In this document: positions 37,001 to 52,000 of the stretch, in pieces
Position numbering within the stretch: position 1 is the first letter of the stretch
Layout: each line of letters begins with the position of its first letter
DNA from: Datnioides undecimradiatus
Taxonomy: Eukaryota; Chordata; Actinopteri; Lobotiformes; Datnioididae
Assembly: GCA_008933995.1 (NCBI GenBank)
Contig: WARS01000054.1
Location: 62,001-126,000, forward strand
Length of the DNA: 64,000 bases
Reading direction: 5' to 3'
The notes under the pieces: generated by a model
What the model was told of the DNA's origin: nothing
The model's input: the letters and a program-made list of their open reading frames with translations, nothing else
Databases searched by the model: none
Position numbers and translations under genes: made by a program

Positions 37001-40000
37001 TCTCCAGGTTAAAGCTTGTTTCTTATTGTCTCTTTCAAATAATGCAGATGTATATTGTTATACTCCTCACCAAACTTTACAATGAGTACAGTACTGCTTT
37101 TTCTATTCTGTGAACAAGAGACAGTTCACAAATCCCATATTGTGATATACCATGCGGACCTTCTTTAGGTACAAGATCACACCTGCATGTGACATCAACT
37201 TTGGTCCATTGGTGTATGGCAGCAAAAAAACTCAGAGCTTCACTATCGAGAACTGTGGAGACTTTGAGACCTGTTTCAGCATCTGCTGCATGATAACGGA
37301 CTCCGCTCCACCAGAGAGGCCGGGGTAGGAGAAGAACACGCAGGCACACAAATATGAACACAGAGGCACAGAGTTGGAATAATACTATTACTGTTAGTTT
37401 TCAAAATGTGATTTGTGTACAGACTCATGGATGATGAGCTTTTGCTTAGTAGCACATCAAGTTGTCTGAATCTAAGGAGAGTGAACACTAATCCAAACTG
37501 TTTTGTGACCTGGTTAGTTAGGATCTCCTTTAGGACCCCAGCTCAGATCACCTGAAACAGTGCGTGTGCACTGTGTAGTGAGTGCATAGAGTGTGCAGGG
37601 CCACTCCTTTTGGACAATGTGTCTCATAATCAGCCAAGACGAGCACAATGTGTTATCAACAGCCACGTGCATATAGACTAAAATTACCAATTTACATAAT
37701 TTCAGTACAAGTAATTCCTATTTTAGTAAGACTAAAGGCACAAATACCTTGCAGTACCTTCTTGAATGGGAAGGCATAATAAACCTAATGTGGCGTGTGT
37801 GGGCTGTCACAGGGTTCTGTGTAATTTTAAAAATTACACACATTTAAATTGCTCATTGCATAGAGTTTTATTATTTAATGAGTAACACATTGTAAAACAG
37901 TGCAAGTTACAATCAAGCATTAAAATGGATGAGGTTTTGACTCCAACAATGTTTTTTCAAGTGGAGGTGGAGGTAGTGCTAGGAGTAATTTAACAAAAAC
38001 TGCAAATGTAACAATATCCCTAACGCAACTGAAAACATGGATCTAAACATTTGCAGTTCTGACTACCAAAGGTTACACATTTCCATTTACATACATAAAT
38101 GTAAGGGCACAACTTACAATTAACACTGTGACCTATCAGAGGTGTATACAGTTGCCTGACCTGATGACCAGCTGACAGTATGTCCAGAGACATTTAAATT
38201 AGATCGTGGTTTGTGTCCCTGTGTTCTGGTCTCAGGGGCCCAAGTAAGAAGATGCTTCAAGAGAGCCTTTCAGGGAGGGTCACTGGTGCCAGTAGCAAAG
38301 CGAGGCTCGAGCCCTTTCAGAAAGACACAAAGATTTCACAGGTGAGAGGCCTCTTGTGGAGATGACATCACTGATGGTCTCAAGGCGTATCATTGAAGAA
38401 GCATGATGTGCTTGTCGGCTCACATCACGTGTGTTCTTTTACAATATTAAGGATCGTTCTCACTCAGTACAACACACGGTTTCATGTCAAAATAGAAAGA
38501 AAGCTTTTTGTAAAGTATTTTTTAATTTGTACAGAAGGAACCAGTGAAAAAACATATTATCATATTTGAATAAATAAAGAGCGTCTCTTTTTTTTTTGCT
38601 AGTTTCCTCAGTATTCTTATCTATACCTCTGTGATCCTCCTGTCATTCTTTCCAGAATCGGCTCACCGCGGGGGTGTTCTCAGTGTCTCCCTGCGCAGGG
38701 AGCCTACAGCCAGGGTCTCAGCAGGTGGTGACAGTGAACTGTGTTGCTGAACAGCTGGGCAACTGGAACGAGGGTCTGCTCATTGACATCAGTGACCGGG
38801 ACCCCACAGACCAGCCTGACGGCATCCCATACAGGCTGCTGACTGAAGTCTGCAGGCCAGGTGAGAGCCTTATGATCTTACTCTGTCTTATCTGCTCAAT
38901 AAGCCTGACTGAAGTTGTGCCTAATTTTCTATATATGTTATATTGTGTTAACATTTAGCGGGTCTACATCTAGAAGGACAGAGGAGACCTTTATGTTGTT
39001 GACTGATACTGTAACTGACTCTTTTCTTTTTGCTTTGTCTCCCAGGCATAGCATTAGATGTGGCCTCCATCTTTGAGGAACACCATCTGTGCCTTAATAG
39101 CACTCAGCTCTCCTCTGAGCAATTTAGCAATGCTGAGGGCATTTATGTCCGGGGGGAGAACAAGTTTATTTTCAACAAAGTCCTAGTCGGGCGAACTGCT
39201 CAGGCTCGCTTCAAACTCACCAACAACAGCAAGGTGCCCTGTGTAATCAGCCTGGCTATCAAATATGTTGGCGCAAGGGTAAGACATGAAAAGGATCTGT
39301 GGGTAGACACTTGGATAAGTTCACAGTATAGACAGTGACTGCAGGTCAAATATATCTTGTATTTCCTGACAGGGGTCCCGTAACCTGGAGGTTTTTGCTT
39401 TGTCTGCTGTTACACTGAGTATTCCCAGCCAGTCTCACTCCTTCGCTGTAGTCACCTTTACACCACAGATGATGCAGCTCTACAGTGCTGTGTTTGAGGC
39501 CACAATAGAGGTGGCCAGCAGGTATATAACACTAGAGACCTGTAATGTTCTCTTTGCTGCATGTGTGTTCATTTAATTGTACTAAACTGTTAGGGAGAGA
39601 ACAGTATCCCGTCTCACTTTGCTTTGTTGATCACTGATCACTTGTTCGCTGTCAGGCCTCGAATGACGCCCACACTTAAGAGCAAGGTGTTGGAGTTTGA
39701 CCTGATTGGACAGGGCAATCTCCCCAGTGTGTGCGTTGTGCGTCCAGCCGTGAAGAACAGCAAAGGGAGCCCAGTCCTACAGTTCAGACGGGTCCTGGTT
39801 GGACACAGACATACCCTGCCCCTGGTGCTGCTAAATGATGGAAATGTTCCTGCTCAGGTGAGAAGAAATATATTTCTTAGTCTGTTTATTTTGTTATCAA
39901 TTTAGCCCACAGCATAATGACTTTCAATACATTTAAAAGGCAGAAAACCAAAATCGTTTGTCTTGACAATGCTCACATGATGATACTACTACAGTAAAAG

Positions 40001-43000
40001 TAAAGGAGCTTCGTGGCTCTCTGTGTAGGTTCAGATTGATTTGCTGGATAAACATGGAGTGTTTAGCCTCAAAGCTGCTGATGACACCTGCAGCTCCATC
40101 CGCTACACACAACTTGAGGACAACAATTCAGGTACAACCGTAACCTGTTACACTGTCTACAGCAGAATGCATCTCGTCTTCATTTAAACAATCAGTAGTA
40201 AGCAATTTGCACAACTGACATTTTATTTTTTAATTAATTATAACAGTTACAATTAACATGGGTTCAAAACCACAAGCGGAATTATGCATCTTGCCTGCAG
40301 GGTTTTTGCCAGCCTTAAGCTGTAACTGTTTAAAGCAACCTTGTGTCATATGTCATATTCTGACGGCATCATCAACAACTGGCTGCCCAGTAACCTGAGA
40401 GTACAGCTAGCACTGCAGCAGCTGTATCAAACACCCACAAACAATCGTTTGTCAAATTCTTTTTTTTTGATGCCAGTCCGGCAAAGGTGACACCTTTCTT
40501 TCTTCCGCAGAGCATCAGTTGGTGCACAGAGCCATCCTGAGGTTGAATGTTAATGAGCAGGTGGAGCTTAAGGTCAGCTTCTGCTCTGAAAAGCCCCTGA
40601 CTGTCAAGACCAAGATATCACTGCGTTTGGAGGACAACCAGTACAGCGATAACATAATACGAGTGACTGGAGAGGCTTACCAGGAAATCGTCTCTCTTTG
40701 CAACATCAGCAGGTCATCGCAGGAAACGGAGCAGGAAGAAGATGAGGGAGGTGAGAGAATTAAGGAGGGCAGGAGACTGATGGTGAGAGTAGCAGCAGCA
40801 CAGAAGCTCCTTTCTATTCCTGGATTTTTCAACAATGCCTCTCTCTCTCTGTCACAGGTAATTATGAGGTGCTGAATTTCGGTGACTGCCATGTAGATCG
40901 TCCATACCAAGAGAGTTTCACCATGACCAACCACAGCAGCAGCCAAGTGGTGAGGTTTGAGTGGCCTCCTGCTGGACCCCATGTCTGCTTTTCACCACAG
41001 GTAAAACACTGACAGGTGGAGAGTAGTTATGGCTGCAAGACGGAGGCGGGTTTAGAAATGTTTTAAATAAGGGACCAGACCTGGCCACAGATTCAAAGTT
41101 GAAGGATAGTTTGAGAATAGAAGTGTCTCTTTATGGTGGTTTTGCCTCTCTTTGTGCTCAAACAAATCAAACACAGACATTATAATAACCAGGCTCTTAT
41201 TTTTCATGTTTGCTTCAGATGCTACTTGGCTGTATATAAAAGAATCTTCTATTTCTTACAGGTGGGGCACCTACATGCTGGTTGTTTCAAGGAAGTGACT
41301 GTAACCTTTCACTCCGATCAGCCGGTGACTCTGACCAGACAGCCAATGAGATGCAAAGTTTGTCAGGTGGAGTTCCAGCAGCCACTGGAGCAGGTGGCTG
41401 ACTGGGATGACCAACAAAGGACAGTGCATTGGCTCAGTTCCTCTAATCAGACCTCAGCAGCACCACAGCAGCATGTCAACAATAAGGTAAACATGTTGAT
41501 TGTGATGTCAAAAAGCTGAAATGTTGAAAAGAGAGTAACTAGTTTAAAATGGTAGCTGAGGCGTACATGTTTGCATTCCAGGTGATAAAGACAGATCCGG
41601 AGCCCTGCTGCTCTGCGGTAGAGGGCTCCCAGCTTGAGCTGGAATTGCGTGTCAGTGCAGTTTGTGACTACGTGAAGTTCAGCTGCAACATCGACACCAT
41701 CCACTTCAAAGACACCATGCTGTGCCAGAGCAGGCTCCACGAGTAAGTCAGTCGTATGCTGTATGCGCTGCCACATTAAGCCAAAAGTAATTATGCAACC
41801 AGTTTGTGATAATGTGAGTTGATGTTTGTTCAAATTGAACCTCCTGTCCCAGTGCCATCCCATACATATCTTTGTAACACTGCCACTGGGCTCACAGTAG
41901 TGTTCAAAACACTCCAGGAACATTTTCATTTGTGTGTCTTTGTGTGTGTATGGGTGGTGTTTGTTTTTGCACATGAAGATTTCAGATCGTGAATCATGGC
42001 ACCGTCAAACTGGAGTTCTCCTTCCAAGTCTCTATGGATCCAAGCAACAACTCTGTCAACCATGACCAAGGAGGTATCAGCGTGAACTAATTCTGCTGTG
42101 CCATTATCGAAGTTCCAGCTTCCAAGCTGTTGAATTTGACATTTGATGAACCTATTTTACCATTCTTATTCAATTTATCTATTTTGATTTTAAAGTGTTT
42201 TGTCAAAACGGTGTGTAAATTGAAACATTTTTTTTTGACAGCAGATCAGACCCCTGCCTCTCGACCATGCAGCAGGGCATCAGGAACCTTAACTGGAGCC
42301 CGTCCTACCAGCGCCCTGGCCAGTGTGATGTCTGTCCTGACAGGGAATCCTGAGCTCCCCCCTTTCAGCGTTGAGCCAAGCACAGGGACAATCGAGCCTG
42401 GCGCAATACAGAATTTCTGTGTTCGCTTTTCACCTCTGGAGGTGGCCCAGTTTCAGGGCAGACTACTCTGCAGGTACAGTAAATACTTTAAAACTGACAT
42501 TTAAAGAATGCAGACAAGCCAAGTTACATGACACAGAGGAAGTGAATATTCTATTACGGAGTGCCTTCATTTCAGCTATCCTGAAATTTAAACAGGATAA
42601 GGAAATATGATTTATTTTTATTTTATCCTTGCATGGAGTCCAGAGTGACTACGTTACTCCCATGCTGCACCAGACATGTACTAAATAAAATAAGTTGGCT
42701 ACACCCTGAGGTCTGAGCCCTGAGCCCGGAGGCAGTGCTAGATGATGCTTTGCAGCCAGACTTATGAGAGCAGTTTGACATTTGTTTGTACCTCTTTGAT
42801 ACACCCATGGAAGTGTTTCAAAGCTAAGAATGACCATGAGGAACTCGACTGACATAGAGACAATAGGTTTTTTTTTTCTTTCAGTATTCCAAACTTGCAG
42901 GATGGGGAGGAGGCTCCCTGTATCTGTGTCTGTGGTCGCAGCCTGTTGCCCCACTGCCACTTTGACCTGGAGGACTCAGACTCTATCAGTGGGATTGATG

Positions 43001-46000
43001 GCAAACTTGAACTCAGGAGCCCTTTGGACCCTAACACCAGGGTCATAAAGTTCAATGCTGTTGGTCTGTCTGCACCGTCAAAAAGGTAACAGAGAGAGCG
43101 AAACCTATTACCTCTACCAGTGGATACCCCAACACTTTAATAAATAAGCATATGTGTCCTTGGTTTACCCCACAGATGTTTCAGTGTGGTCAACCCAACT
43201 GGTAAACCCTACTCATTCAAGTGGAGGTGTGAAGAAACAGGTGGTAGTCCATTTAGCTGCCTCACCCCATGTGGCACCATCCTGCCTGGGAAGAAAGTGG
43301 AAGTAAGGATGGGAACGCACACGGTGAAACCACCTCTAGTTTCCTCCCGCCGCAGTTTGTCATCTAACTCACTTTGTCCCATCCCTCTTCATTTCATTTC
43401 ACACCAATCTCTTTCCTCATTTTACATTTTTTTGGCTCCATTTCAGCTTCCCCATCTCCCCATGCCCCACTTTATCACAACAAATCGAATCACACTCGTT
43501 CCATTTAACCTAATAGAATTTTAATTTTGTCTTATCACAGTCTCAGCTCAGTCTGATTAAATCTCTTCTAATTTGTTCACTCTGTCCTACTCCTCTTCCT
43601 CACCTTTATTCCCCTCACTCTTGCCCTTATGTGTTTATCTGTCAGACATTTCTTCATGCCTTCTCTTATTCATGGAGAACAATTGTAATCCTGCTCTGTG
43701 TCTCTGTGTGCTCAGGTGTGTTTTGAATATGTACCTGAGCAGCTGGACCATGTGGAGTCATTCTGGAGCTTTGTGATTGAAAGTCTGTCACTGTCTGTCC
43801 CCTTCCTGTGTGTGGGCACCACTAGAGAACCACTTGTCTATCTCAACAGACCTCACCTTGACTTTGGAGAACTGCTCGTTGGTATGTAACGCACACAGAC
43901 TAACGTGCACCAAGATTTTGCTGTTCAAATGCATACATGTTTTGTATGATACCTTAAAGACATATGCTTGCAAAATTCAATTCACTTTATTTCAACAATC
44001 TGTATGCATGCTAAAATATGATTACGGTATGGTCAAGGTTAGGCTTTCACGTTAAAATGCCATGACAACATTGATCATGGCATTCTTCTAAAAAGGCTGA
44101 GGCATTGGGTGGGCATATCAGGAACCGCACTTAACTGGTTTCATCGTATTTGTCTAATAGGAAGTCAGGTCAATGAGTTCATGTCACCTTCTTCCACTAT
44201 CAAGTATGGTGTGCCCCAAGGGTCAATTCTTGGTCCAGTTTTATTCTGCCTTTATATGCAGACTGCAGCTACTGTGCAGTGCTCATTCTGTGCATCCACA
44301 CTGTTTTACCAGTGCATGATCCTAAAATGACATTTTACATTAATTTATTACATGATTAACAGGTAAATAATGTAAACCATTTACATAAAATGGAACATGT
44401 ACTATTGGAATTCAAAGTTTTCCAATATCAAATTCCAAGTCTATGTCTCATAGTAAACACATTCATTTAAAGGAGTCATTTTATGCCAAGCAAGTACAAC
44501 CAAGCTGTTAATGTGTGTGTCCACCTGTCCAGGTCGCAAAGTGGAACAGACAGTCGATCTAGTAAATGGGGAGGAGGAGCCCTTCAACTTCTCTGTCATA
44601 CAGGCATCTCTCGTCTCTGATGACCAGCAGTCCAGCCTCAAATTGGAGCCCATGACTGGCACACTGGCACCCAAACACAGGTTTAATACACAATAACATG
44701 CACAGTTTAAAAATGTGCCACTGTCCGCGATGTAAAAAAAATACAATTACTGACTGTCGCATGACACATTATGCACCTGTTGTGCGGTAATTTGAGTGGA
44801 AATTAGAAAAGCACTGTGACATGTATGTTGCTTTGCTGTTAATATACTTTGGTCCATCTCAATCATAACATACCGTAAAAAGTTATAGAGAGCATTTAAT
44901 TTGTGAATGTGCAGGTTACCATTGTTGGTGTCCTTCACGCCTTGCCGCGAGGGCAGTGTGAGCTTCAGATTGGTTCTGAGGGTGAAGAGGAAGTCGGACC
45001 CACTTGCGCTCACAGTTAAAGCCGATTGTTTCGCCCTGAGCGCTTCTGTTCAAGTTGAGAATCCAGGCGGAGGCATCAGCGACGTTAACCCTAACCAGCA
45101 AGACACTCTGGACTTCGGCAAGGTGGGCGTACTTTAACACCACAGACACAAATACTCACATGCATGATCACATGTAATTATATGTGAAGTCATTCACCTT
45201 CCTGTACATGTCTGTATATGCTCTGTCTGTAGGTGGGAATTTCAGAGCAGTCCACCTTTAAGTTCCTGGTGTCCAATCTGGCGAGATTCAGCCTGGAAGT
45301 GAACCTAAACCTAACGGGTCCCAGCGAGTTGCTGCAACACTTGGAAGCAAAACCACAAAATACTACTATTGAGGTTGGGAGGCAGCTGCACTCATCACTC
45401 TTCTTTTGTCCCTGGAGCATTTGTAACCTTCAGGACGTCAAACTGAGTATCAAGGTGAGATTCTGATCTCCTATCAGATTTACTTTTGTCTACATCATTC
45501 AGACAAATATTAGCTACTCAATTATGACATTATTCAATAATCTCCTGTTCCTTTCGGCTGTTCCCTTCAGGGGTCACCACAGCGAATCATCTTCCATCTC
45601 GCCCTATCCTCTGTATTCTCTTCCCTCACACCAACTACCCTCATGTCCTTCTTCACTACATCCATAAACCTCCTCTTTGGTCTTCCTCTAGGCCTCCTGT
45701 CTGGCAGCTCTAACCTCAGCATCCTTCGACCAATATATTGATTGTCCCTTCTCTGAACATGTTCAAACCATCTCAACCTGGCCTCTGAAACATCTCACAT
45801 GAGCTGTCCCTCTAATGTACTCATTCCTGATCCTATCCATCCTGGTCACGCCCAAAGATCACCTCAAATGTTTAGCTCTGCTACCTCCATGCATACCTCC
45901 CTAAGTACTTAAAGTCCTGCACCTGAACCAAGTGTTTCTCAATTCCCCCAGCATTAATGACTGATTGATCAAATGTATTTCTCCGTCTTATTTCCTCTCA

Positions 46001-49000
46001 TCAGGTAAAACATGGGCCAACTTTTGCGTTTGCCATTGAAGGCAGCGGTGTGGCGCCCAGCTTTGAATTCTCCTTCACCAAGTACAGCTTTGGCAAGCGC
46101 TTTCTGTACTGTCCTGGGATGGTGCCAGCCTCTAAGACGCTGGTGATCAGCAACAAAGGCGAAAGTGACATCAGGTACACGTGTGTGTCCGGTTTTCTCC
46201 ATGTGTCGGGGAAAGCCCAAAGATTTAACTGCATGAAATGTTTTTATGTTTTTTTATTTAAAAAAAAACCAACTTTCTTTCTTTTTGAGAACCCTCTGTA
46301 CTTTACTTCCCCCAGTGTCGTGTGCCAGTTCAGCAACACCTCTTACCTAGAGGTGGACTTCCAACCAGATATTTTGTCTGCTGGTGCTGTGATGGAAGTA
46401 CCTGTGAGCTTCTACCCCCGCGAGGCTTGTCGTTACCATGAAAAACTCACCTTCATCTTGAACAGCTCTGTCAGGAAGCAGGTGGACATACTGGGCCAAG
46501 GCATCGAGATGAAGGTGAGATAGAGAAGTGTGTGAATTTAATTACAAAATTACAGTTTGATGTGATAGACTTTACTTTTCATTCACTCTTTGTGCACATG
46601 GCTGATGAGCAACTCACAACTCACATAACAACAGGCTGTTTCTGGATATAGGACACTCAGGCTTTGATGAGACTGCAGGAAAACAGATTGGTTTCAAATC
46701 AGATCACCCATCTATCTGCATTGGTTAGTGTGGTAGTGATATAGGCATCGGTAACTACATATGCTGGTGTTGCAATTAGAATTCACGCCTTTGGGATTCC
46801 CTTCTTAAAATGTACCTGATGAGTGCTGCTTTCCGCTCCTGGTGTCTGCTAGCAAGAGACGACTGGATTAAGAGGCAACTGCTCAGGCTTGCTTTCAAAC
46901 ACCACTTTAATCCTAGGCTAATGTCAATTTAACTTTGATTTTTTCTATATACACTCAATATTAAAAAGGAGTTTAAGCCAAATAATCACCAGTGACCAGA
47001 ATAATCAAAACCCTATATCTGCAGGAACATGACCTAAGACATCTGGATTTAGCCACACTCTAAACAGTTCTACTGACTTAATCTCTATGACTATATTGAC
47101 TTAACACTGATAATGATAATATCCAGTGTATGAATCATTCTGTCCTAGCTGGAGGTGGAAGATCCCAGACAAAGGAAAGTGAAACTGGGATCTGTGATGT
47201 TGGGTCAGACGGTGAAGAAACAAGTGGTCCTGGTCAACCGCAGCCCTTTAGACCTTTCATTTACTCTGCTGCTCAACACCAACACACCGCTGGACCCAAG
47301 GGTATAAAACACACAAACACACACACATATTAAACAGCGGTCCACACAAGCTGCACTTAATATCATCCCCTCCTGTTCACCTCCACATCCTCGTCTAGGA
47401 CCTGTCAATCAGTCCAACAGGCGAGCTGAGCCTGAAAGCCGGTGGTGGCTCATGTAAGGTCAAGATCCAGTTCTCACCTCGACAACACATACCTCCCTTC
47501 AGTGCCAAGCTGCAGGCAGAGTTTGCAGGCCTGTTACACCCCCTGCTGACCATCCAAGGCTGCTGCCAGGTAGGCTGTGAAGTTCAATTAAATTTTACAA
47601 GCGTGGTGCAAATAATGCCCTTGCCTGATGAATTTTAATTGAAAAACCAGTTATCTTCACATACTGTTTCAGCAGATGTTTGTATTTGTTTTGAGTCTGG
47701 GTTTTCAAATAGTGACTCTTTGGATGTCCTGTCAGCCAAGGATTAGATTTGTACAATTACCGGATGCCTCCTGGATCATGATTATGTTATTTGATCACAT
47801 AGATACTCAACGATTGAGCCGAGGTAGTTTAATATTGCAGCTTGACATAGTGTCAGACTACACCAAATACATAAAGAAAGGTCTGTCCTAAGGCATTTAT
47901 TGGTTTCTGAAGTTAAAAAAAGAGTAACATTCCCTGAAAGTACTTCACAAGAGTAGACTCTTTAACTAAATTACACACTATTCTATCTAATCTCCTTTTG
48001 ATAATACGTTTTCACTTCCATTCTCTGAGCCTTCCCTGAAATTGTTTGGAGCCCATTGTGGTTGAAGTACAGTGAGATGAATGACTTAGAGTTTATCTGT
48101 ATTGTTACTTTTAGAAAGAAAAAAAATAGTCTGTTCAATCAACTCTGTACTGGTTGTTGCACAAAGTTGCGTTATCCACTAGTTCTGCCTTTAACTGTCA
48201 GGTTGTAGAGGTCCAACTGGACCAGGACCACCTGGCCTTTGGAGCTGTTGTCCAACGCTGCCAGGCCAGGAAGAAGATCATCATGATGAACACTGGGGAT
48301 ATTGGTGCCAGGTGATCCATTTCTATATTTAGCTGAGAAAGGCCTCTTACAGACATATTGCAGCACAAACACAGACACATACACATCCATATAAACTCAA
48401 ACAAGTACACACACACACACACACACTTATCAAACTACACTTTATAAAGTTTTATAAAGTCTACGGGTCGATTCACTATAGATTCACTAGACTAGCTTTC
48501 TCTAACTCTGGTGTTGTCTAAGAGCATAAATGTTTTTGCACTCGTGTAGTTATCTTTTGATTTAAAGCCTGTTTGCTTGCCTTTTATTTATCTCTCTGCC
48601 TTGTGACCAGGTTCCAGTGGAAAACAGAGAATTTTCCCCCAGAGCTGTCCATCACACCAGCTAAAGGCTATATCTGCCCAGGCACGGAGGTTCCTTTTGA
48701 AGTGACTTTTGCCCCTGTGGATCTGAGTAATGACATGAGATATGAGAACCTGTCTTGCTGTGTGGAAGGCTCGTCCTCACCTGCCACCGTCACTATGGTT
48801 ACCCTCACCGTGACAGGCTCCTGCATCGTAGCCTCCACTAACAAAGAGGTTTGCCTGATGCACTGTTGTACACTATGTTGTGAAGTTGTGAAGTGAAAAT
48901 ATAAAAGAAGGAATCAGCGGCTGGTATGGCAGTGACATATTAGCGTGTTCGTCAAACAAAAGACCTGGTTACAATTTCTCTATCTCTATTATTCATTTCT

Positions 49001-52000
49001 CTATTTCTCTATCCTACCCTGCACTACAGTGTGTGTCTTACTTTATGTGGAAAAAGGTAACAGTGACTGCATTTGTTTGCAGTGGCAGGCAGTAATTCCT
49101 AATTCTTATCTCCCTCTAACCACTTTCCTGCAGGTGGTGAATTTTGTTTGCCCAGTACGCGGCTTTCACACGCAGACTGTATGCGTGTTAAACCCCACCA
49201 ACCAGCATTGCACCATCCGGCCTGTCATAGAGGGCAAGCAGTGGAGTGCTGCTCCCTCCATAATCCTTGAACCTCTGCAAAACAAGACCTACGAGATCAC
49301 CTACCGGCCACTGACCATGACTGCCAATGGAAAGAAAGACCTGGTAGAGGGGGCTCTTACATTTAAACACAATGAGTTATTTATATATCGCTTGTTGGTG
49401 CATATTCAGTGCAGTGCATAATATATAACCAAACGAACAGTGTGACATTAGCCTCATCTTAGAAATTAGCTTGTTACATCTCTCCTTCTTTCCTCAGGGA
49501 TCAGTCTTTATGTCCTTCCCCGATGGGACAGGCGTGCTGTACTCTCTGCAGGGAACTGCTGAGCCTCCCCAGGCAGAGGACACCATTGTGCATCAATTAC
49601 CCGCCAAGACTCACCACACACAGTTGCTCCCTGTCCACAACTGGCTCTCTAAACAGCAGCGGTAAACACACACGTATTAAAGTAACAAGCATTTTAAACC
49701 AGATGGAGACTTAAATATCATTGTAAATGGTTTGAGACACAAGCAAACCATTACTTATTCATGCATCCAGCAGCTTCAGGGTCACATTATCATTCATTTA
49801 GATTTGTGTGATTCTGTCCACTCAATGAATCTAAGTTCTCTCCCTTCCTCTGTTTTTGGTCTCTACCAACCACTGAGGGAAATAGTTGGCTGTTTAGCTG
49901 CTAATGCACACCTGTGTTCACCAGAGAGTTCTTCTAGGGAGTGTCCAGTGATTTTTTTTGTCAGCTTTTTGATGAAAATAGCTGCCTGCTGCAGCCCAGA
50001 ATGACGATATTAGAGCAGAGAGTGCGAACTGAAACAGTTCACATACAGACAACTTAACAATGAACTGAAGCTAAATATAAATCTCTGTAAATCAGAGGGG
50101 CGGTGCAGTCGCAGGTAATAATTCTCTGTAGTTTCAGTTTTGTCATGTGTGTTTCACCTTGTCATTTAAGACATTGTCAAACAGATATATATTATAGCAG
50201 TTTTCATTTCCACGTTTTGTATTATGGTAAGAATACAGTGACCAGACCTCACCAGACCTTTTGTTACTGTATTTTTGTCTCAATTTACGGCCTGTTTTCA
50301 ATTGCTGCACGCAGTATTTTGCAGCATGTGTAAAGTAAGTTAATGTAATGGTGAATGTTAACGACTGGTGCAATGCAATGAAGAGAAATGCACAAACCCT
50401 GACCCTGGATACTTGTTCAGTGGAGTCACGAGTGGGTCTGTGTGCTCAGGTTCCATGTGCTGATAGAGATCCTAAAACCTGAGAAGACGGATGTGCCAGT
50501 GTCCATCAAGGGTCTGGAATATATCGAAGTACCTCCTTTGGCCAAGAAAGACTACAAGGTGTCTTTCTTTGCATACAGAGAGGGGCAGTACCACACCAAG
50601 GTTTGATCACACACACCGCTGCGTCCAGATCTGAATGCATTTTGGAGATTTTTCTTGAAAATAAACATTGAACTCTTCCCCACAGGTGACATTTCACAAT
50701 GCCTTATCCGGTGAGTACCTGTTCTACCTCGTTAACTTCGAGGCCCAATCTCCAGGAGTCCTGTCCACCATAAAGCTGGAGACTGCTGTTCGTCGGACGG
50801 CTTCGGCCACTGTACAGGTGGAAAACCCTCTGACCACAGCTATCTGCCTCAACACTGAGTGTAAATGCCTCGACATCAGTGTCCCGCCTCAGCACACTGT
50901 GTCAGGACAATCCAAGGTATATGTTGAGTCTGCTGGCTAAAGGCTGTATGCCTGCAAACAAACTTTAACTGATACTATGTATTTGTGTGTACTCTGTCCA
51001 GGGTTCTCTGAGCTTTGAGTATCAGCCCCTGCGTGTGGGTGAGTCTACAGCCCGGCTAACTCTGCACAATCATGATCTGGGCTACTTCCACTACGAACTG
51101 CTTCTCAGAGCTCTGCCCCCACCGCCAGAGAAAACTGTCCACTTCAACACTTCTCTGGGCACCAGCCACTCAGTTATTGTTAAGTTTATCAACTACTCCC
51201 GTGTCAAAACTGAGTACTCATGCAAGGTAAGAACATATAAAACTCACCCCAGAGACTTAGAATTTAAGTAAATCAAGTTTTTGATGATAACTTCAACCGG
51301 AATACAGACAGTGAAATACTGAATCATTTAACTTTATTGGAAAAACTAGTAGTTGTATAATGTGTTCTGTGTTTCTAAGAGAACCATACCATTTTAGCAT
51401 CCTAATCTTATAAGTCTGCAATACTAAATCACTGGAGTGGGGGAGATCTACAATCTCTTGTAGATAGGTTGGGGAAAATTACATTGTGTTGTGTTCATTT
51501 ATTCCAGTGACCCACTCGCTGGCTGCGCTCGGCCTGCCAAAGCTTCCCATACAGCCAGCAGAATATTAATGAATTTGTAAAATGTGGAAGGAGGAAACAG
51601 ATTCAGCCAACTCTTACACAGTGACAAACCCAACAGACACCTTTACCACACTCTTGCAGCGCGCATAAATTATCTCACACAGGGGAAAGAACAATATTCA
51701 TAATTAATTACACAATGAAAAGAAGACACAAACAGAGATCCGAATCAGCAGTGGCTCTCGCTGTCCTCTCACACTGAGTGCAGGGCGGCAGGAGTTCGAC
51801 TGAGTTACCATGGTTACAGGGACAATTTAGTCTGAAGTGAGTTTTAGTTTCTGTGAAGTCGGTGCACTGTATGAGCAGGTCCTCTGTGACATTACCCACT
51901 ACGGGGGTCGAGGTCAAATGAATCATGTCGTGGTTGGTGATGAGTTAATTATGGTAACTTACTGTCTAACCTCCAGACATCACAGCTGAAATCAGGAGAT

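Noticed and set aside
41447-41974. 175-codon minus-strand open frame
   Set aside because: It overlaps well-supported hydin exons 62 and 63 on the other strand and shows no motif of its own.
45567-45776. Small minus-strand gene with an Arg-rich product
   Set aside because: It is the C-terminal tail of an RTE-like retrotransposon, annotated as a mobile element.
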